Source: Muricea muricata
Taxonomy: Eukaryota > Cnidaria > Anthozoa > Malacalcyonacea > Plexauridae
Assembly: GCA_963855995.1 (NCBI GenBank)
Contig: OY979717.1
Location: 12,775,001 to 12,839,000 of the forward strand
Direction: 5' to 3'
DNA length: 64,000 bases
Shown here: positions 37,101-48,617 of the stretch, piece after piece
Numbering within the stretch: position 1 is the stretch's first letter
Layout: each line of letters begins with the position of its first letter
The notes under the pieces: model-generated
Seen by the model: only the letters and a program-made list of their open reading frames with translations
The model's database searches: none
Told to the model about the DNA's origin: nothing
Translations under genes and position numbers: made by a program

Positions 37101-39278
37101 AGTTCTCGCAAAAACCTTTGTTAGCGTATTTATTCATTAAGCACTTTTGTAAAGTTGTATTATAAAATTAATGGTTTGCATATTACGTCATATAGAAGAA
37201 TTTGTTATTAGTTCATTGTTGGATCCAGCCGCCGTTGGTGAGTGACATTATCTGCCAGACCCGAGAGACTGAATGCAAACCATGTATATGGACATCAGTG
37301 AAACTAACTACAAGGTGTCCCAAAAAAGCGGAGTTCTGCATTCAAGTTTGAATTTTTAATATAATATTAAGCAGTGAAACTGGTGTTCATTCTCGTTTAA
37401 AAGTGTATTCATTCAGCTTTCTTTGGATAGGTGGTCTATGAAATTCGAGCGAATGAGACACAGTTATGGTACATTAATCGATCGCGATTGGAAGTTTTTA
37501 AAATTGAGACTGTATTCAAAGTGGCTATCTGGATTTCATATCTGGAAGCTGAACATTCATCTCATTTTTATTATTTTTCGTGTAATAAAAGCTTGGGGCA
37601 GCTAGCAGTAAATTTTGTCTTAAGACAGCTCAAAAGAAAGTACTAATCACTGTCACATAGAATGTGGTGAATGCATTTAATTTCAATCAGATCCGTTTAA
37701 TTTCGATCAAGGGAATTTCAATCAGAAAAAAATTCATGTTCTTTATCGATATTTTGTGTTGTTCTGTTAATGAAATAATTTTCAACAAGAAGAATTTCTT
37801 TTCCTGTGGAACATTAAGTGAACATTAGTCCGTCTCAAACTACCCATGTAGTAATCTTAGAACTTGGGCTCAATTTTTTTTGGACACCCTGTACAATTAA
37901 CTCCACCCCCTTTTATTTTTCCTGCGGATTGTATAACACGATTGAAATTCTGTCAAGTTTAACAAGTCTCTCTTTCCTTTATTTCCCCTTTGCGAGAAGG
38001 AGAGAGACTTGGAGCAAGTCTAGTTTGTCCTGGGCTTAGTGTTACGACTTACCATTAATATGTAAATTCCCGCCGGATAATGTGGCACTTTTTTTAGTTT
38101 TACAAAGTAATGGATCACGCAGATCTTTCACCAGTTTCATGGCGTGAGGATGAAATGGGTCCAGTTGTGGTATCCGACACGCTGCAGCTCCAGATTTAAC
38201 ATTCATGACATGCTCTTCAGCGATTGGTTGAGCACAGTAGTTCTGATTAAATAAATCATAATACAACAAAATTAATCTAACAGATCTTAGGTTATAGTTA
38301 AGTATTTTTAATAAATTAATACACGAGAAGGAGCGTTTTATCTTATTTAAAACGCGAGGCGCAGTCAAACGTTTTAGATGTGATAAAATGCGAGTCCGAG
38401 TGCATTAAATGACTTCAATACGCCACATTGTAATGCTAGATTATCGCGATTTAATTGGCTATTTACGATCACGTGACATAGAATACAAATTCTATTTCCA
38501 TGATCGTTCAATAAAACCGTGCAATAGTTCTTTCCATGGAACGTTCCATTGAACGGTGGTAAAATAGTTTTAAGAGTAGTATATATAGCTTTTAAATTTA
38601 AAAACAATAATCCCGGATTAAGTGGCATAGGAGTCTAATGAGTGTTTTAGTTCTCAACAAAATACCACTAAAACATTATTTGTATGATATACACCAGCGA
38701 TCATTGATCGTATATATGTTTTTCAATCGCATCCACGTACACGCAACTCTGTATTTGCGAAGTCTTTGGCTAAGGAGCACTGAAATTATACGATGTTGTT
38801 TTTAATAAACCTTGCATTATGTATTAGCAGGCTTTCTCATGTTTCAGCAGCGATATTGTATAAAGCTACTTACGAGATAAAATGTATAGATGTTTTATAA
38901 TTATACTGTCTATATTTAAATAATATTTAGCAAAATTAGTTACTGTTGCGAATTGCAACAGTTTTAATATGTATCATATAATTGCTGATGCGGCAAAGCG
39001 GCAACATTTGGTTGGCACGCCAAGGGTGCAGACTATACCACTGAAATTTCATGAATATTCAAGATGTTTTGCAAAGTTAATTGCGAATAATGGCAATACC
39101 ACAGCCCAGCCGAACTTCTCAGCGAGGAGCAACTATTAGTACTTTTAATACTTACGTGATAAATTGCGTTTTCGGCGTAATCCCGCATTGCATGATGGGC
39201 ACAATAAATTATTAGAAGAGCGAGAGCCAACCTCAACAGAACAAAGCGTCGACACAACAACTTTCTGATATTCCGCAT
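34170..39278 (-). CDS. DUF229 sulfatase-fold type II membrane protein, copy 1
   Basis: Five exons (minus): 39278-39156, 38242-38053, 36622-36128, 35795-35541, 35017-34170; 1911 nt, 636 residues, in phase. Residues 1-41 are a basic N-terminus plus a hydrophobic helix (LLRLALALLIIYCAH), the pattern of a signal anchor facing the Golgi/ER lumen or cell surface. The rest follows the DUF229 family, which has an alkaline-phosphatase/sulfatase fold: metal-site Asp in LIIGIDS (about 192), the VGDGTTEQ segment with the likely nucleophile Thr (about 229), and the metal-binding LLGDHGWRYGEF (about 394-400). A Cys-rich PQHWCPCVQW and the C-terminal KYCYCK follow. The substrate of the family is not known to me. 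Exon plan and ends match copy 2. An AATAAA overlaps the stop codon. Confidence 0.88.
37310..37893. mobile_element. mariner-like MITE in DUF229 copy 1 intron 2
   Basis: Ends CAAGGTGTCCCAAAAAAG (37311) and TTTTTTTTGGACACCCTGTA (37873) are inverted repeats with the GGTGTCC(C)AAAAA look of mariner termini. The inner 550 bp contains no intact transposase. Confidence 0.6.
38390..38630. other. Intron sequence with CGTTCCAT motifs
   Basis: Contains GATTTAATTGGCTATTTACG and CATGGAACGTTCCATTGAAC, words also found in the elements at 6391-7003. Probably a decayed relative, but no ends could be matched. Confidence 0.35.
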
Positions 39279-40148
39279 TCTAAAATAACCAAATGTGGCT
39301 GTAAATTATACTAGTGAAGGTCTACTTGTCGACATATATTCCTGTACAACTAGTTCGGACGCCAAGGTCAAAAATTTCATCTCTTCGTTCTTGTACCTCA
39401 AGTATAAATAAGTATCAAAATTTATTCCATTTGTCAGAGCTTACCCGCGACCTATATAACATATGCGCTACAGTCAATTGTGAAAATAAATGATATGATC
39501 AACTGAGGCACTTAGGAAACTAAGAAACATTGTTATACGGAAACATTATGTTTCTATCTCGCGGGAAATATTGCTGCGGAAACATCCTGTTTTTCCACCT
39601 CAGAAAACTTTGCTGAAACAAAATTTGACGCACTATATTTAGACTTGCAATAATTTGCATGAGCTAAATGTTTCTCATAAAAATGTTTCCTAGTTTGTCC
39701 ACACTAGGAAACATTGCAAAACACGGATAGGAAACAATGTTTCCTCAACAATGTTTGCCCCCCCCCCCAACGCTCAAGCCTCGCCGTTTTCCTGCATGAC
39801 ATGAAGCAAATGTGGTTGAACTGTTCATTATCATTAATAAATTTTATTACATTTTTATAACATTTAATTTCTTTAAAACATGAAATATAATTACATGTAC
39901 TGACAGCGTCGTTCAAGTCAAATGCTTGAGATCGTACCTGAAGCTGTTTCCGAGTTTGCTCCGACTGAACCAGACGTTTTATCCGGGTCTTAAATGCTAA
40001 TTCATTCAATTTATTTCAACAAGTCTAAAAATTTTGTGATAAATTAATTTGTTCCTTTTAGACTTGAACGTTAACGGCATGTTGATATTATATTGTCTTG
40101 AAGACCTGTCTTTTCTTTATCTGACGTTTACTGATATCAATATAGCAC

Positions 40149-40318
40149 CAGTTTTAAACTGCGCAGCCAGACCGACGATTTCGTCCCGCTATGCAAGTAT
40201 TTTCGCGTTCATTGACTGCTAAATTGCCTAAAACAACAACTTCGAAAGAAATGAATAATTATAACGATTTGAAATTTGTATTGTGGGACTAAATTGTCGG
40301 GCTGGCTATACTAAACTG
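40149..40318. mobile_element. hAT-type MITE (CCAGCCC family), copy 2
   Basis: CAGTTTTAAACTGCGCAGCC and GGCTGGCTATACTAAACTG are imperfect inverted ends, with CGACGATTTCGTCCCGC and GTGGGACTAAATTGTCG inside. No clean target duplication remains, so it is older than copy 3 at 52462. Confidence 0.65.
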
Positions 40319-41100
40319 CCTGTATAAATCTTAAAATATACATGCTAATAGATGCAAAAACTGCTTTTACGATTTTATTTTAGATTTCGACCTTGTACTA
40401 CAAAATTGCAATCACGGTTGCAATATATTTGCGTTGAATATTTGCTAAAGCCCAAAAGTTTGGATTGTTCAGTTTTTTGTCCCGTAAATAATGTTTCATT
40501 GTTATGTTTGGCTTAATATAATGACAAAATGTTAATAAAGCCCATATGAAACAAAAACTTTTTATAGTCCTCTATAGAGGCAAATAAATCTTTTTTAAAC
40601 TTTACATTAACTTTAAACGCAATCAAAAACCCTGATCGAGCCTGTCCGCATTCAACTTAATTAGAATTGGAGCCTTGCGTAATAATTGTGGGTACGTAGG
40701 AGTTGTATTCGACAATACGCGCGTCCTTCTCCAGGCCCAGTCCGGCAAAAACAGTGATGGAAATCTCTCTTTATATAATGTTTTGTTTTGATGTTCTTGT
40801 AATATGACGTTGATGATGTGTCTTAATTTGTATACGTCCTAATTCTTCCCAAGTCTCAGTTGTAAGTTGGATGTTTTTAATCAGAGCGGAAAATTTGTCT
40901 TGAACAATTTAAATAATTTACCCTGAATAGAGGGATGTTATATGACTGCTAGAAAAGTTAGAAAACAGAAAGTGGCAGGGATAGCAGAAGCCTTACTCCC
41001 GTCAGAATTTTATATATAGTGTTTCTGTCTACACGGCCGCCTCCAATTAAAATAAAGGTCAAAATATCAAAACATTTGCTCTCCACTTCAACTGCCCAGG

Positions 41101-41237
41101 CAAAGGCTGAAGTTGTCACATGACCAAATTTTCTTATATTCTTGGAAAATTTCGTACATAAATTAAGTATTCAATAACTTGGCAGGAAAATCTTCCAACT
41201 ATATTGGAAAATTTGGTCATGTGATAACCAGCCTTTG
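41101..41237. mobile_element. MITE, ~137 bp, TCACATGACCAAATTTTC family
   Basis: CAAAGGCTGAAGTTGTCACA followed by TGACCAAATTTTC pairs with GGAAAATTTGGTCATGTGAT and AACCAGCCTTTG at the right. Confidence 0.75.
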
Positions 41238-41608
41238 TAAGGGCCTTCTATCTCATGTTCCACCACTGAGGCCCTGGGAACAAAGCTGGCAGTTGTCTTG
41301 TTGTCTGGATTGTTTAAAAGAATCGTGAAAATGAAATAATCTTCGTCATTCGTGAAATATGAAATGGACCTTGAGTTCGTGACACTAACACCCCCCTCCT
41401 AGCTCCCCCCGTTCATCGACAATGACAACCATTGATAGAGAAGGTATTAGCCATACCTTTCTGAACCAAGGCACCTAGCCATTATTGTTAAATATTTTAC
41501 TCCAGTTGCATGTGTAAGTTACTAATCGGTCACTAGACCACACAATTCCTCGTTCATAATGGCTAATTGCAAAATAATTCATATACATAATCGATGTATG
41601 ACCGCAAT

Positions 41609-44600
41609 TTATTTACAATAACAGTATTTTCTTAAGTGAGGCAATAAATTAGCTATACATTTTGGCTGTTTACCGTATTTGTTAATTCTATTAATACTAC
41701 CCTTGACAAGCAAGCGTCCGTACACATAATCTACACTGGCTTCAAATACGCCATTATTAGGAAGTGTAGTGAAAGTGATCTGGTAACTACAACGATCTTT
41801 TGGCTGTATTTTACGTGAAGAATATATCGGTTTATAACCGTCTTTTCCGGACTCAGAAAACTTTAGTACGTGCGTAGTTGGTGTTTCCACCTCTGCACGA
41901 ATAAAGTTTAAAAGTTTAAGTTCTGAACAGTGCTCTGCACCCAATGATTCATGAAAAACCAAATCATTAATGTGATTAATTGTTGTAATTGCGGCCTTTT
42001 GTAAGTGTTCGTGTTGATAGTCAACCGTTAACCACTGCACACACGGACACCAATGCTGTGGAATCTTTGCATCTTTGCACGAACGTTCCGTTGGTATTTT
42101 TGTCAGTAGGCTTGTACCGTGTCTCGGCTTATTTGGGTACTCTAGAAGGTGATTGAACGTGGCATAAACGTCGAACCAACTTGTCAGTCGTTCAGTATTA
42201 GTCTTGAGATTCTTTGCTAATGTTTGGTATCTCTTTTTGAACCATCTTGGAAATGTCATTGTAAAAAGTGGAAGTCTTTCCTCTAATTTTCCTTGTACTG
42301 TCTGCCTGAATTCGCCAAATCTCCAACCATGATCACCCAAGAGAATGAGTAAAGTGTTATTTAAATATCCCTTCCTATTAAACTCCGTCAGGAAGTGCAG
42401 TAAATCTTCGTCGATAAGTTGAACTGCATTAAAATTGTTGTGTGATATTTCGCCTAAAAATTGCAAAAACTGTGCTTATATTTTAAACTGTTTATGAAAC
42501 AAAACTTTTCCCACAGTGATAAGAATTGTTGTAACTGCCTTACTTAAGATATTCAAGTTCATTTGACCAGAAAATAACACAACCAGTGACGTCATTGTGC
42601 ATTATTACTTTTCAAAAAAGCTTCATTAATTTAAAAAGTACTCAAGATATATCACTTAAATACCCAGGCCTGGATGTTAAACATAGCCTACACACATGCA
42701 TGTGTACTTTTAGTTACTTTTCATTATAATATGCTACAAAATAAGCAATTTAATAGACATCCATTATACAATATGACGTCAGTGGTGAGGTATTTGCACA
42801 TCCTATAAAGTTAAATATCCCGTAACTCGACAAGAAACGGAGTGACAAAAACTCTACCAAAGGACTTATTTATATATCGTTATTTTATCTTGTCTTCCCC
42901 ATTTCGTGTTCGTATAAAATTTCGTTTTATAAGCATTTAAAGTATATGGTCTTTTTATCTTTGGTTACTGTTTTGCTCTATACATGGCGTGCAAATGGTA
43001 ATTTGGAGTGCTCTAACTTGCTCAATACTTACAGAAATAATTCTTTCGCCCTCAAAAAGACAAAAGTTTTAACTTAATCCTGAATCTTATTAGCTGAATT
43101 AATGTTTCTCATGACATAATTTGAGATATTATTGCAATTTTCTCTGTCTTATTTGCCGCCTTCAAAATCTTCACGGGTGGAAACATGCGATTTCGACTGG
43201 CAATTTTTATTTAATTTGTATTTTTTATTCAACTTTTAAAATAACGGTGGTACTATCGGTTGTCGACTATGAAAGAATTATTTCTGTAGATTTAAATATT
43301 TAGCGCACTTTAGGACCCTAAAGTTCTCTTGTACTAACATACTTAATATCCTTATATGCTTCCCAAGAAACACGCGGTCGACACGGCTTCTCAGTTTAAT
43401 ATCATTGACTTATATTTATCGCATTTCATTTCGTTGTTCTCATTGTTATTTTCCTTATTTATCAATTTTACTTTATCTTCTTTTCTTACCTGTAAAATGA
43501 AAGAGAAATTTCTTCCGTTCGGGATATTGTTCGTAGATTTTCCACACTAAGTCCAGATGATAATTATATATTTTCTCGCTGCCATAACAGTACGGATTGT
43601 GGTCAGAGTACGATTTGTGTGCTGCTAAGAAAAATGCTCGTGAGTAGTAATCAGTTGGCGGATCTTGAAAACCTAGCAGTCTGTAATGAAAAGCTGCTGT
43701 ATCGGGAGAGTCTTCACAAAATGACGTCACATAACCACGAGCTGTAAAAAGCAGGAATCAGAAAAAAGTGGTACGATGAGAGTGGAAATAAACTTGATAT
43801 AAGAAGTTTGAATTACAGGAATTACACAAGGAGATCGGATGAGACGTGCTGAACAAAGAAGGGTTTCAATGCACATTGTAAAATCTATAAGTAGAATATA
43901 AACTAAATAAAATTTCCGATATTATATCAGTTCCTCTATTCTCTAACGTTAAAAGCCTACACGCGTAAAAACGCACAACCTGTTCAGGGTTGATGAAAAC
44001 AGCCTTGAACAATGTTGTGCTGCCAACATTGTTCAATGTTGTCAACAATATTGTTCAGCATTGTTACACCTGATCGCAGGCTAGTTCAGGCTCAACAATG
44101 CTGAACAATATTGTTGACAACCTTGAACAATGTAGGCAGCACAACATTGTTCAAGGCTGTAGTCATCAGCCCTGAACAGGTTGTGCGTTTTTTGCCGTGT
44201 AGGTAAGTCGAAATCAGCGGTAAGAGGTAATATGACCTACAGTGGTAAGGGATGTCAGTACAAACGGAACTGCTCAGCACTGTTTCTTTGCATTCGAATG
44301 AATATGTTCGTTGGTGATATGTATTCAATCAATCAAAGTAGATCTAATACACTAAGAAAGTCGTATTTTAGCTGCATAGTTTTAAGATTAGAGACCTTTA
44401 GCATTGCGTTTTTGCGGGGTACCGCAAACGTCAAACTGCAGTTTCGCGTTTGACGTTTTCCGTCAAAGTTGCGACATTTTAGCAAAGCGTCTTTTTTTCA
44501 AAACGTGTAGCGGAATTTTGGGCAATAAACATGGCGGCAGCAAGAAGGTATTGTTTATATTGTTTTACTTTTTTATTTGCAACGCTTATTGTAGTGTTGA

Positions 44601-47600
44601 ATTTTGAGAACAGCCACCATATTGAATTTCATTCATGGTAAGTGATGCTCGATGTTTGTGATAGTTTTAAACTAAACAGCAATATTTACAACACCAAATT
44701 ATATTGCAAGTGAAAGAACACACTTTCTTCTGTATACCAACAACAGATATACGCGAGAAAAAACAATATTCAGGCAAACAAAAGCTGAGGTAATCGACTT
44801 ACCTGAAATCCTATACTTTGCCGTCGAAAACGCCAGAAATTTACGTGACGCCAAGGACTGGTCACGTGATTTCTTGAGGTTCGCGGTTCAAAAAAACCGC
44901 AATGCTAAAGGTCTCTAATCATAATTAAAGCCTAAGACTTACCAGCCCCGTATATATGTTTTTATAGAATATTTTTACCCAGTTCTTAAAGTTGGTGGAG
45001 TATTGGTGTACTTTACAAAAGAATATTACGTCATATCAAAACGCTTTACAGGTTTCTTGAAAGTTAATTAAACAACCACTTTTTAAGTAGCCCTACGAGT
45101 ATCTACGAAGATCATGAAACCAGTTGTTGCGCTTTTGCGCCGGGCCGGGATTTCATTGATCATTTATTTGGACAGCATTCTCCTGACGAATGTGTCCCAG
45201 TCCGGCCTCCAACAACACAAGGTTGTCAGGGCGTCAGAACTGGGGGCTTTTGGTCTCAGAAGCTTCATATCAATTGTCTGAAGCTTCTAGCGGGATCGTT
45301 TGCGACGAAAAGCTTTACGAAAAATTGTTTGTGTGTTCATGCATGTGCGCCTGCGTATGAACAACACTTATGTGGTGGCTCATCTCAACCGACTTGGTAG
45401 GACTCGCTCGTTAGTCCGCTCCAACCTGGCTCTTGCTGCAAGGGAGTTGGGCCGTGAAAGGGAACATCTTTTTCAGTGCATTCTGCAGTAAAGTCAAGAT
45501 TATATGAAAACACATGCAGAAGTGAGATATAACAATCGCACTCGCCCTTCCCCTTACTACGACGTATCGTTCTATTTTGTCTTTAGATTTATCAGTGCAT
45601 CTTTTCCAGAAGTTGGGAAATTGATTGACCCACTGTTTAACTTGTTCTAATTAAATATAGAGTTCTTGGTGGTTTCCGCTGATTCCGAACCGAAGAGTGT
45701 TGACTTTACTAAAGTGTGTATTCTGTGGTCTAAAGGTTACAAAGCGGCATGTCGCATGCAATTCTTATTCTGGCGTATGTAATTGAGTAAGTATGTGTAA
45801 AGATGTATCTGACAAGCAAAAAATAATGGCGGTACAGTTGTTTTCACATGCCAGAATGACAATCGCATGCGACTTGTTGCATCGTGTCAAACGCCAGTTT
45901 ACACGGGGAATGTATTCTGCGATGTGAAGGTGGAGATTCACTGCAGATTTTCGACTGCTAATTCACTGCTAATCGGGGGCTCAGTTACATCCATGCATTC
46001 ATCAAGAAATATCGTATTCGTCAATTGGCCTTAATTAGTGCTAGATGCTTGAATATCAACAACGCATTTTATTTTAATTTATTTAGAGATTATATACAGC
46101 TAATTACATTAAGGTTGTCCTATGATAAAGCTGAAATGTGTAAGTCAAGCGCAAAAAGTACGATGGGAGTATACGGTAAGTAGTCATCTCACATATTCAA
46201 CATATGGAAAACCATGACCAGGTTGGCTAATTCTGTTAATGTAAGTGATTTGTATGGGAATACAGTGAAATTAATTTAAGCGACTCCCTCTGTTGGCCAT
46301 TCCATCGTACTTTTCGCTCGTATGCGTGGCTTTTACCGTTATGGCTTTATCACTGGACAACTTTAATGCAATCGGCTGCATATGTATACATACATAAACC
46401 CTATCTTATATATAAATACACTGTCTGGCTGCTGGTGGTTACCTTACCTTTGGCTTTTTTAAATATCCAATTCCATTTATCGACAGGTTTTGCATGAGGT
46501 TCTCCACGTCTTGATTCAGCGTATTCTTGTTCGCCTTTGCCAGTTAAAAATGCTGCCAATTGTTCCGTAGTACCATCTCCTACCACACTATGTCCCATAA
46601 ATATATATCCTTCAAGAACATTGCGTATGTAACTATAGGATTTCGGAAGTTTTCGTTGGGCATGACCATTGGATATAGAATCAATTCCGATAATCAGGAT
46701 ATTTAAATCCATTTCTGACGCAGTTGATGGTCTTGATATGATGTCCTGTCTTGGTATTACTTGCATGAGATATTCCTTAAGCACGTTTTGGTCAGTAAGA
46801 ATTAATGTCAGTTCTATGTATTCGTGAGGCACTTGGAAAATACGAGAAGACACTGCAATAGGGTCACTCAAAACGAACGCAAAATCATCACTTTCTGGTC
46901 TGCTTATGAACCTGTAGGCAGCGTACGCTACGTCTGTACCTGAAATAATTGTTAAATAATGGTATCTGGTTGAAGGTTTCTGGTTGTTTGCCTGTTTAAT
47001 TGTCAATGGTAATACAATAAAACCTGATTATGAAATAAGAAAAACCCTTACAAGAAGTATAGTAGAAAATGTTTACATGAAATTGAAATATAGACAGATC
47101 CAGGAAATCATTGCCAATCAAGATCTAATCTGAAAGCTTTGCAAAGCTCGTAATTTTTATAATAAGCTGGGATGTACTTTTTATTATCCTGTTCAGTAAG
47201 CATAAAATTGTTCAAAAGTTTCTCACTAATATCTGCTTAATACTAAACAGTTAAAGACGTCAAGAATTCGTATTATTGCAAATATATGTCACCACTTTCC
47301 CAACGTTGCTAGATCCTTCCCTCTACGCTCCTATAGGAAAGATCCTGGAAACGAGCTCCAGATTCCTTTAGTTTCCATGCCACGTCACTACTCTAGGTTG
47401 GGAACGAGATGGATCAACGTCATCGAGTGTTGCATGTACTGATAAAGTACACATAAAGCAAATGTTGCTTACCAGTAATATTCAACACTCCACCACTTAA
47501 TACTGCCCTTTTTTCAGTTTTACAACGCAACGGACCGGCTAGCTCTTCAACAAGATCCATGGCGTTAGCATGAAATGGATCGAGTTTTGGTATCCGACAT

Positions 47601-48617
47601 GTTCTACGAGTTGACTTCTTGTTCACGACATAACCTCCAATTGGTGTGGCACAATAATTCTAGAAGCGTATGACAATTGATGTTAAATTAAATGACGGTA
47701 AACGGGGTCTCTGGTACAATTTGATGCCAAAGGATTGTATATCCTTGACTTGGTGAGCCCAGCTGTTTACAGATTTGCACCAAATATCCACAAAACACTT
47801 TTTAAAAAGTGAGCGAGGAGATTTGTTGACTAACATATGGAAATATGGAATCTTTTTCCACATGAAAAGATCAGTTAACAAACAACGGCGTTTCGAGTAG
47901 TAGCGAATTCTTTGTGTATTTTCCGTTTCAGCTGGTGACAGTTCCTATATTTATTCAAGATCCTACGTTTCTGTTTACAGTTTTTCTTTTCTTCACTAAC
48001 CTTTCTATCTTTGATGAGTTTCTTTTTATGTCTGCCAGTCTTACGAGTCTTTTTTTTCTTGGGTACAAAGAATTGTAATATTTTGCTTTCACCCGTCGCA
48101 AAATCTCGACCAGTGTCAGGAGTGTGAGCATTCCGTTTGAAATTCTGGAACAAGCTTCTAGTATCACTGACTGAATGGACCTGTTATGTATCACGATATG
48201 GAAAAAGTTCAAGTACAGTTGTATTAAAGTGCTGCCTAGCAAAAGGTTAACAAATCTAGCTTAGTTTTAGTGAGAGGGAATTTTAAACTTGGAAATATTC
48301 AAGATTAGGTCTGGGATAAATGTTAGGATTTTTATTAGGATTAAGATGGTAAAATTCTAAAATAGAAACTATCAGTCGTTTATAAAACCTGTTTCCCATA
48401 TAATAAGTTATCTACGGCATATATGGAGCAAAAGTCACACGGTATAATTAAAAAGTCATGTGACTGATAAATACTGAGTAAAAATGTAATGACTCACTTG
48501 AAAAATTCCAATGGCATAATGACGTATTATTTGGTAGATACAAAAACAAACTAGAACTGCAACGATATATTTCAAGAAAACAGGGCGGCCAGAAAGTAGT
48601 CTCTTTAAATTCCGCAT
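41609..48617 (-). CDS. DUF229 sulfatase-fold type II membrane protein, copy 2
   Basis: Five exons (minus): 48617-48498, 47659-47473, 46939-46448, 43741-43490, 42453-41609; 1896 nt, 631 residues, in phase. The N-terminus MRNLKRLLSGRP and a hydrophobic helix (FLKYIVAVLVCFCIY) mirror the signal anchor of copy 1. The same catalytic landmarks are kept: LIIGIDSISNGHAQ, VGDGTTEQL, FHFTGEISHNNF and LLGDHGWRFGEF. Exons 1-2 and the C-terminal third differ clearly from copy 1, while the end of exon 3 and the start of exon 5 are nearly identical at the DNA level. That suggests local gene conversion after an older tandem duplication. Introns are long and loaded with MITEs and a DIRS-like fragment. Predicted membrane-anchored hydrolase of unknown substrate. 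Confidence 0.88.
42481..42950. mobile_element. MITE, GTGCTTATGAAACGAAATTT family, copy 1
   Basis: TTATGAAACAAAACTTTTCC (42493) and AAATTTCGTTTTATAAGCAT (42918) are diverged inverted ends. Inner words CAACCAGTGACGTCATTG (42580) and ATATGACGTCAGTGGTG (42771) match the copy at 55704-56207. It lies in intron 4 of DUF229 copy 2. Confidence 0.65.
42990..43315. mobile_element. Shortened relative of the 18514 MITE
   Basis: GAGTGCTCTAACTTGC and CTTACAGAAATAATTCTTT (43009-43044) pair with GAAAGAATTATTTCTGTAG (43271), and the strip GGTGGAAACATGCGATTTCG (43177) matches 18891-18910. Same family as the element at 18514-19079. Confidence 0.65.
43957..44202. mobile_element. Near-perfect palindromic element, 246 bp
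   Basis: The two arms (43957-44070 and about 44090-44202) are inverted copies of each other with few mismatches: CTACACGCGTAAAAACGCAC ... GAACAATGTTGTGCTG ... CAATATTGTTCAGC. Only ~20 bp separates them. Relics of one arm lie at 1410-1502 and 8139-8222. It should form a long hairpin and is probably a foldback MITE. Confidence 0.85.
44386..44920. mobile_element. MITE with GAGACCTTTAGCATTGCG ends
   Basis: GATTAGAGACCTTTAGCATT (44386) and AATGCTAAAGGTCTCTAATC (44901) are perfect inverted ends, extended by GCGTTTTTGCGG versus CAAAAAAACCGC. 535 bp, no transposase, in intron 3 of DUF229 copy 2. Confidence 0.85.
45108..45491 (+). pseudogene. DIRS/Ngaro-type retroelement fragment (RT and RNase H)
   Basis: Reading from about 45108 gives TKIMKPVVALLRRAGISLII followed by YLDSILLTNVSQ, the conserved block around the reverse-transcriptase active site (usually YLDD; here the second Asp is Ser). 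Downstream, 45300-45491 gives HVRLRMNNTYVVAHLNRLGR and TRSLVRSNLALAAREL, matching the RNase H-type segment of DIRS-like and related elements (usually a TDNTTAV motif). The middle is deleted and the frame is not continuous, so it is a dead remnant. No recombinase or ends were found. Confidence 0.65.
45735..45895. mobile_element. Small inverted-repeat element with TCGCATGC arms
   Basis: GTCGCATGCAATTCTTATTC and TGGCG (45753) pair with GCCAGAATGACAATCGCATG and CGAC (45849). Intron of DUF229 copy 2. Confidence 0.65.
46148..46325. mobile_element. Small inverted-repeat element with AAAAGTACGATGG arms
   Basis: AGCGCAAAAAGTACGATGGG (46149) pairs with CCATCGTACTTTTCGCTC (46302). About 180 bp, close to exon 3 of DUF229 copy 2. 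Confidence 0.65.

Larger units (their letters stand above)
39279..41608. other. Intergenic region between the DUF229 genes
   Basis: No gene seen. It contains a region of repeated AGGAAAC/GTTTCCT words (39510-39755), a poly-C run (about 39762-39770), one hAT-type MITE (40149-40318) and one short MITE (41101-41237). The promoter of copy 1 must lie just above 39278. Confidence 0.5.

Noticed and set aside
47875-48242. Two Lys-rich minus-strand open frames in intron 1 of DUF229 copy 2
   Set aside because: Low complexity, no recognisable domain, no partner exon, and not present in copy 1.
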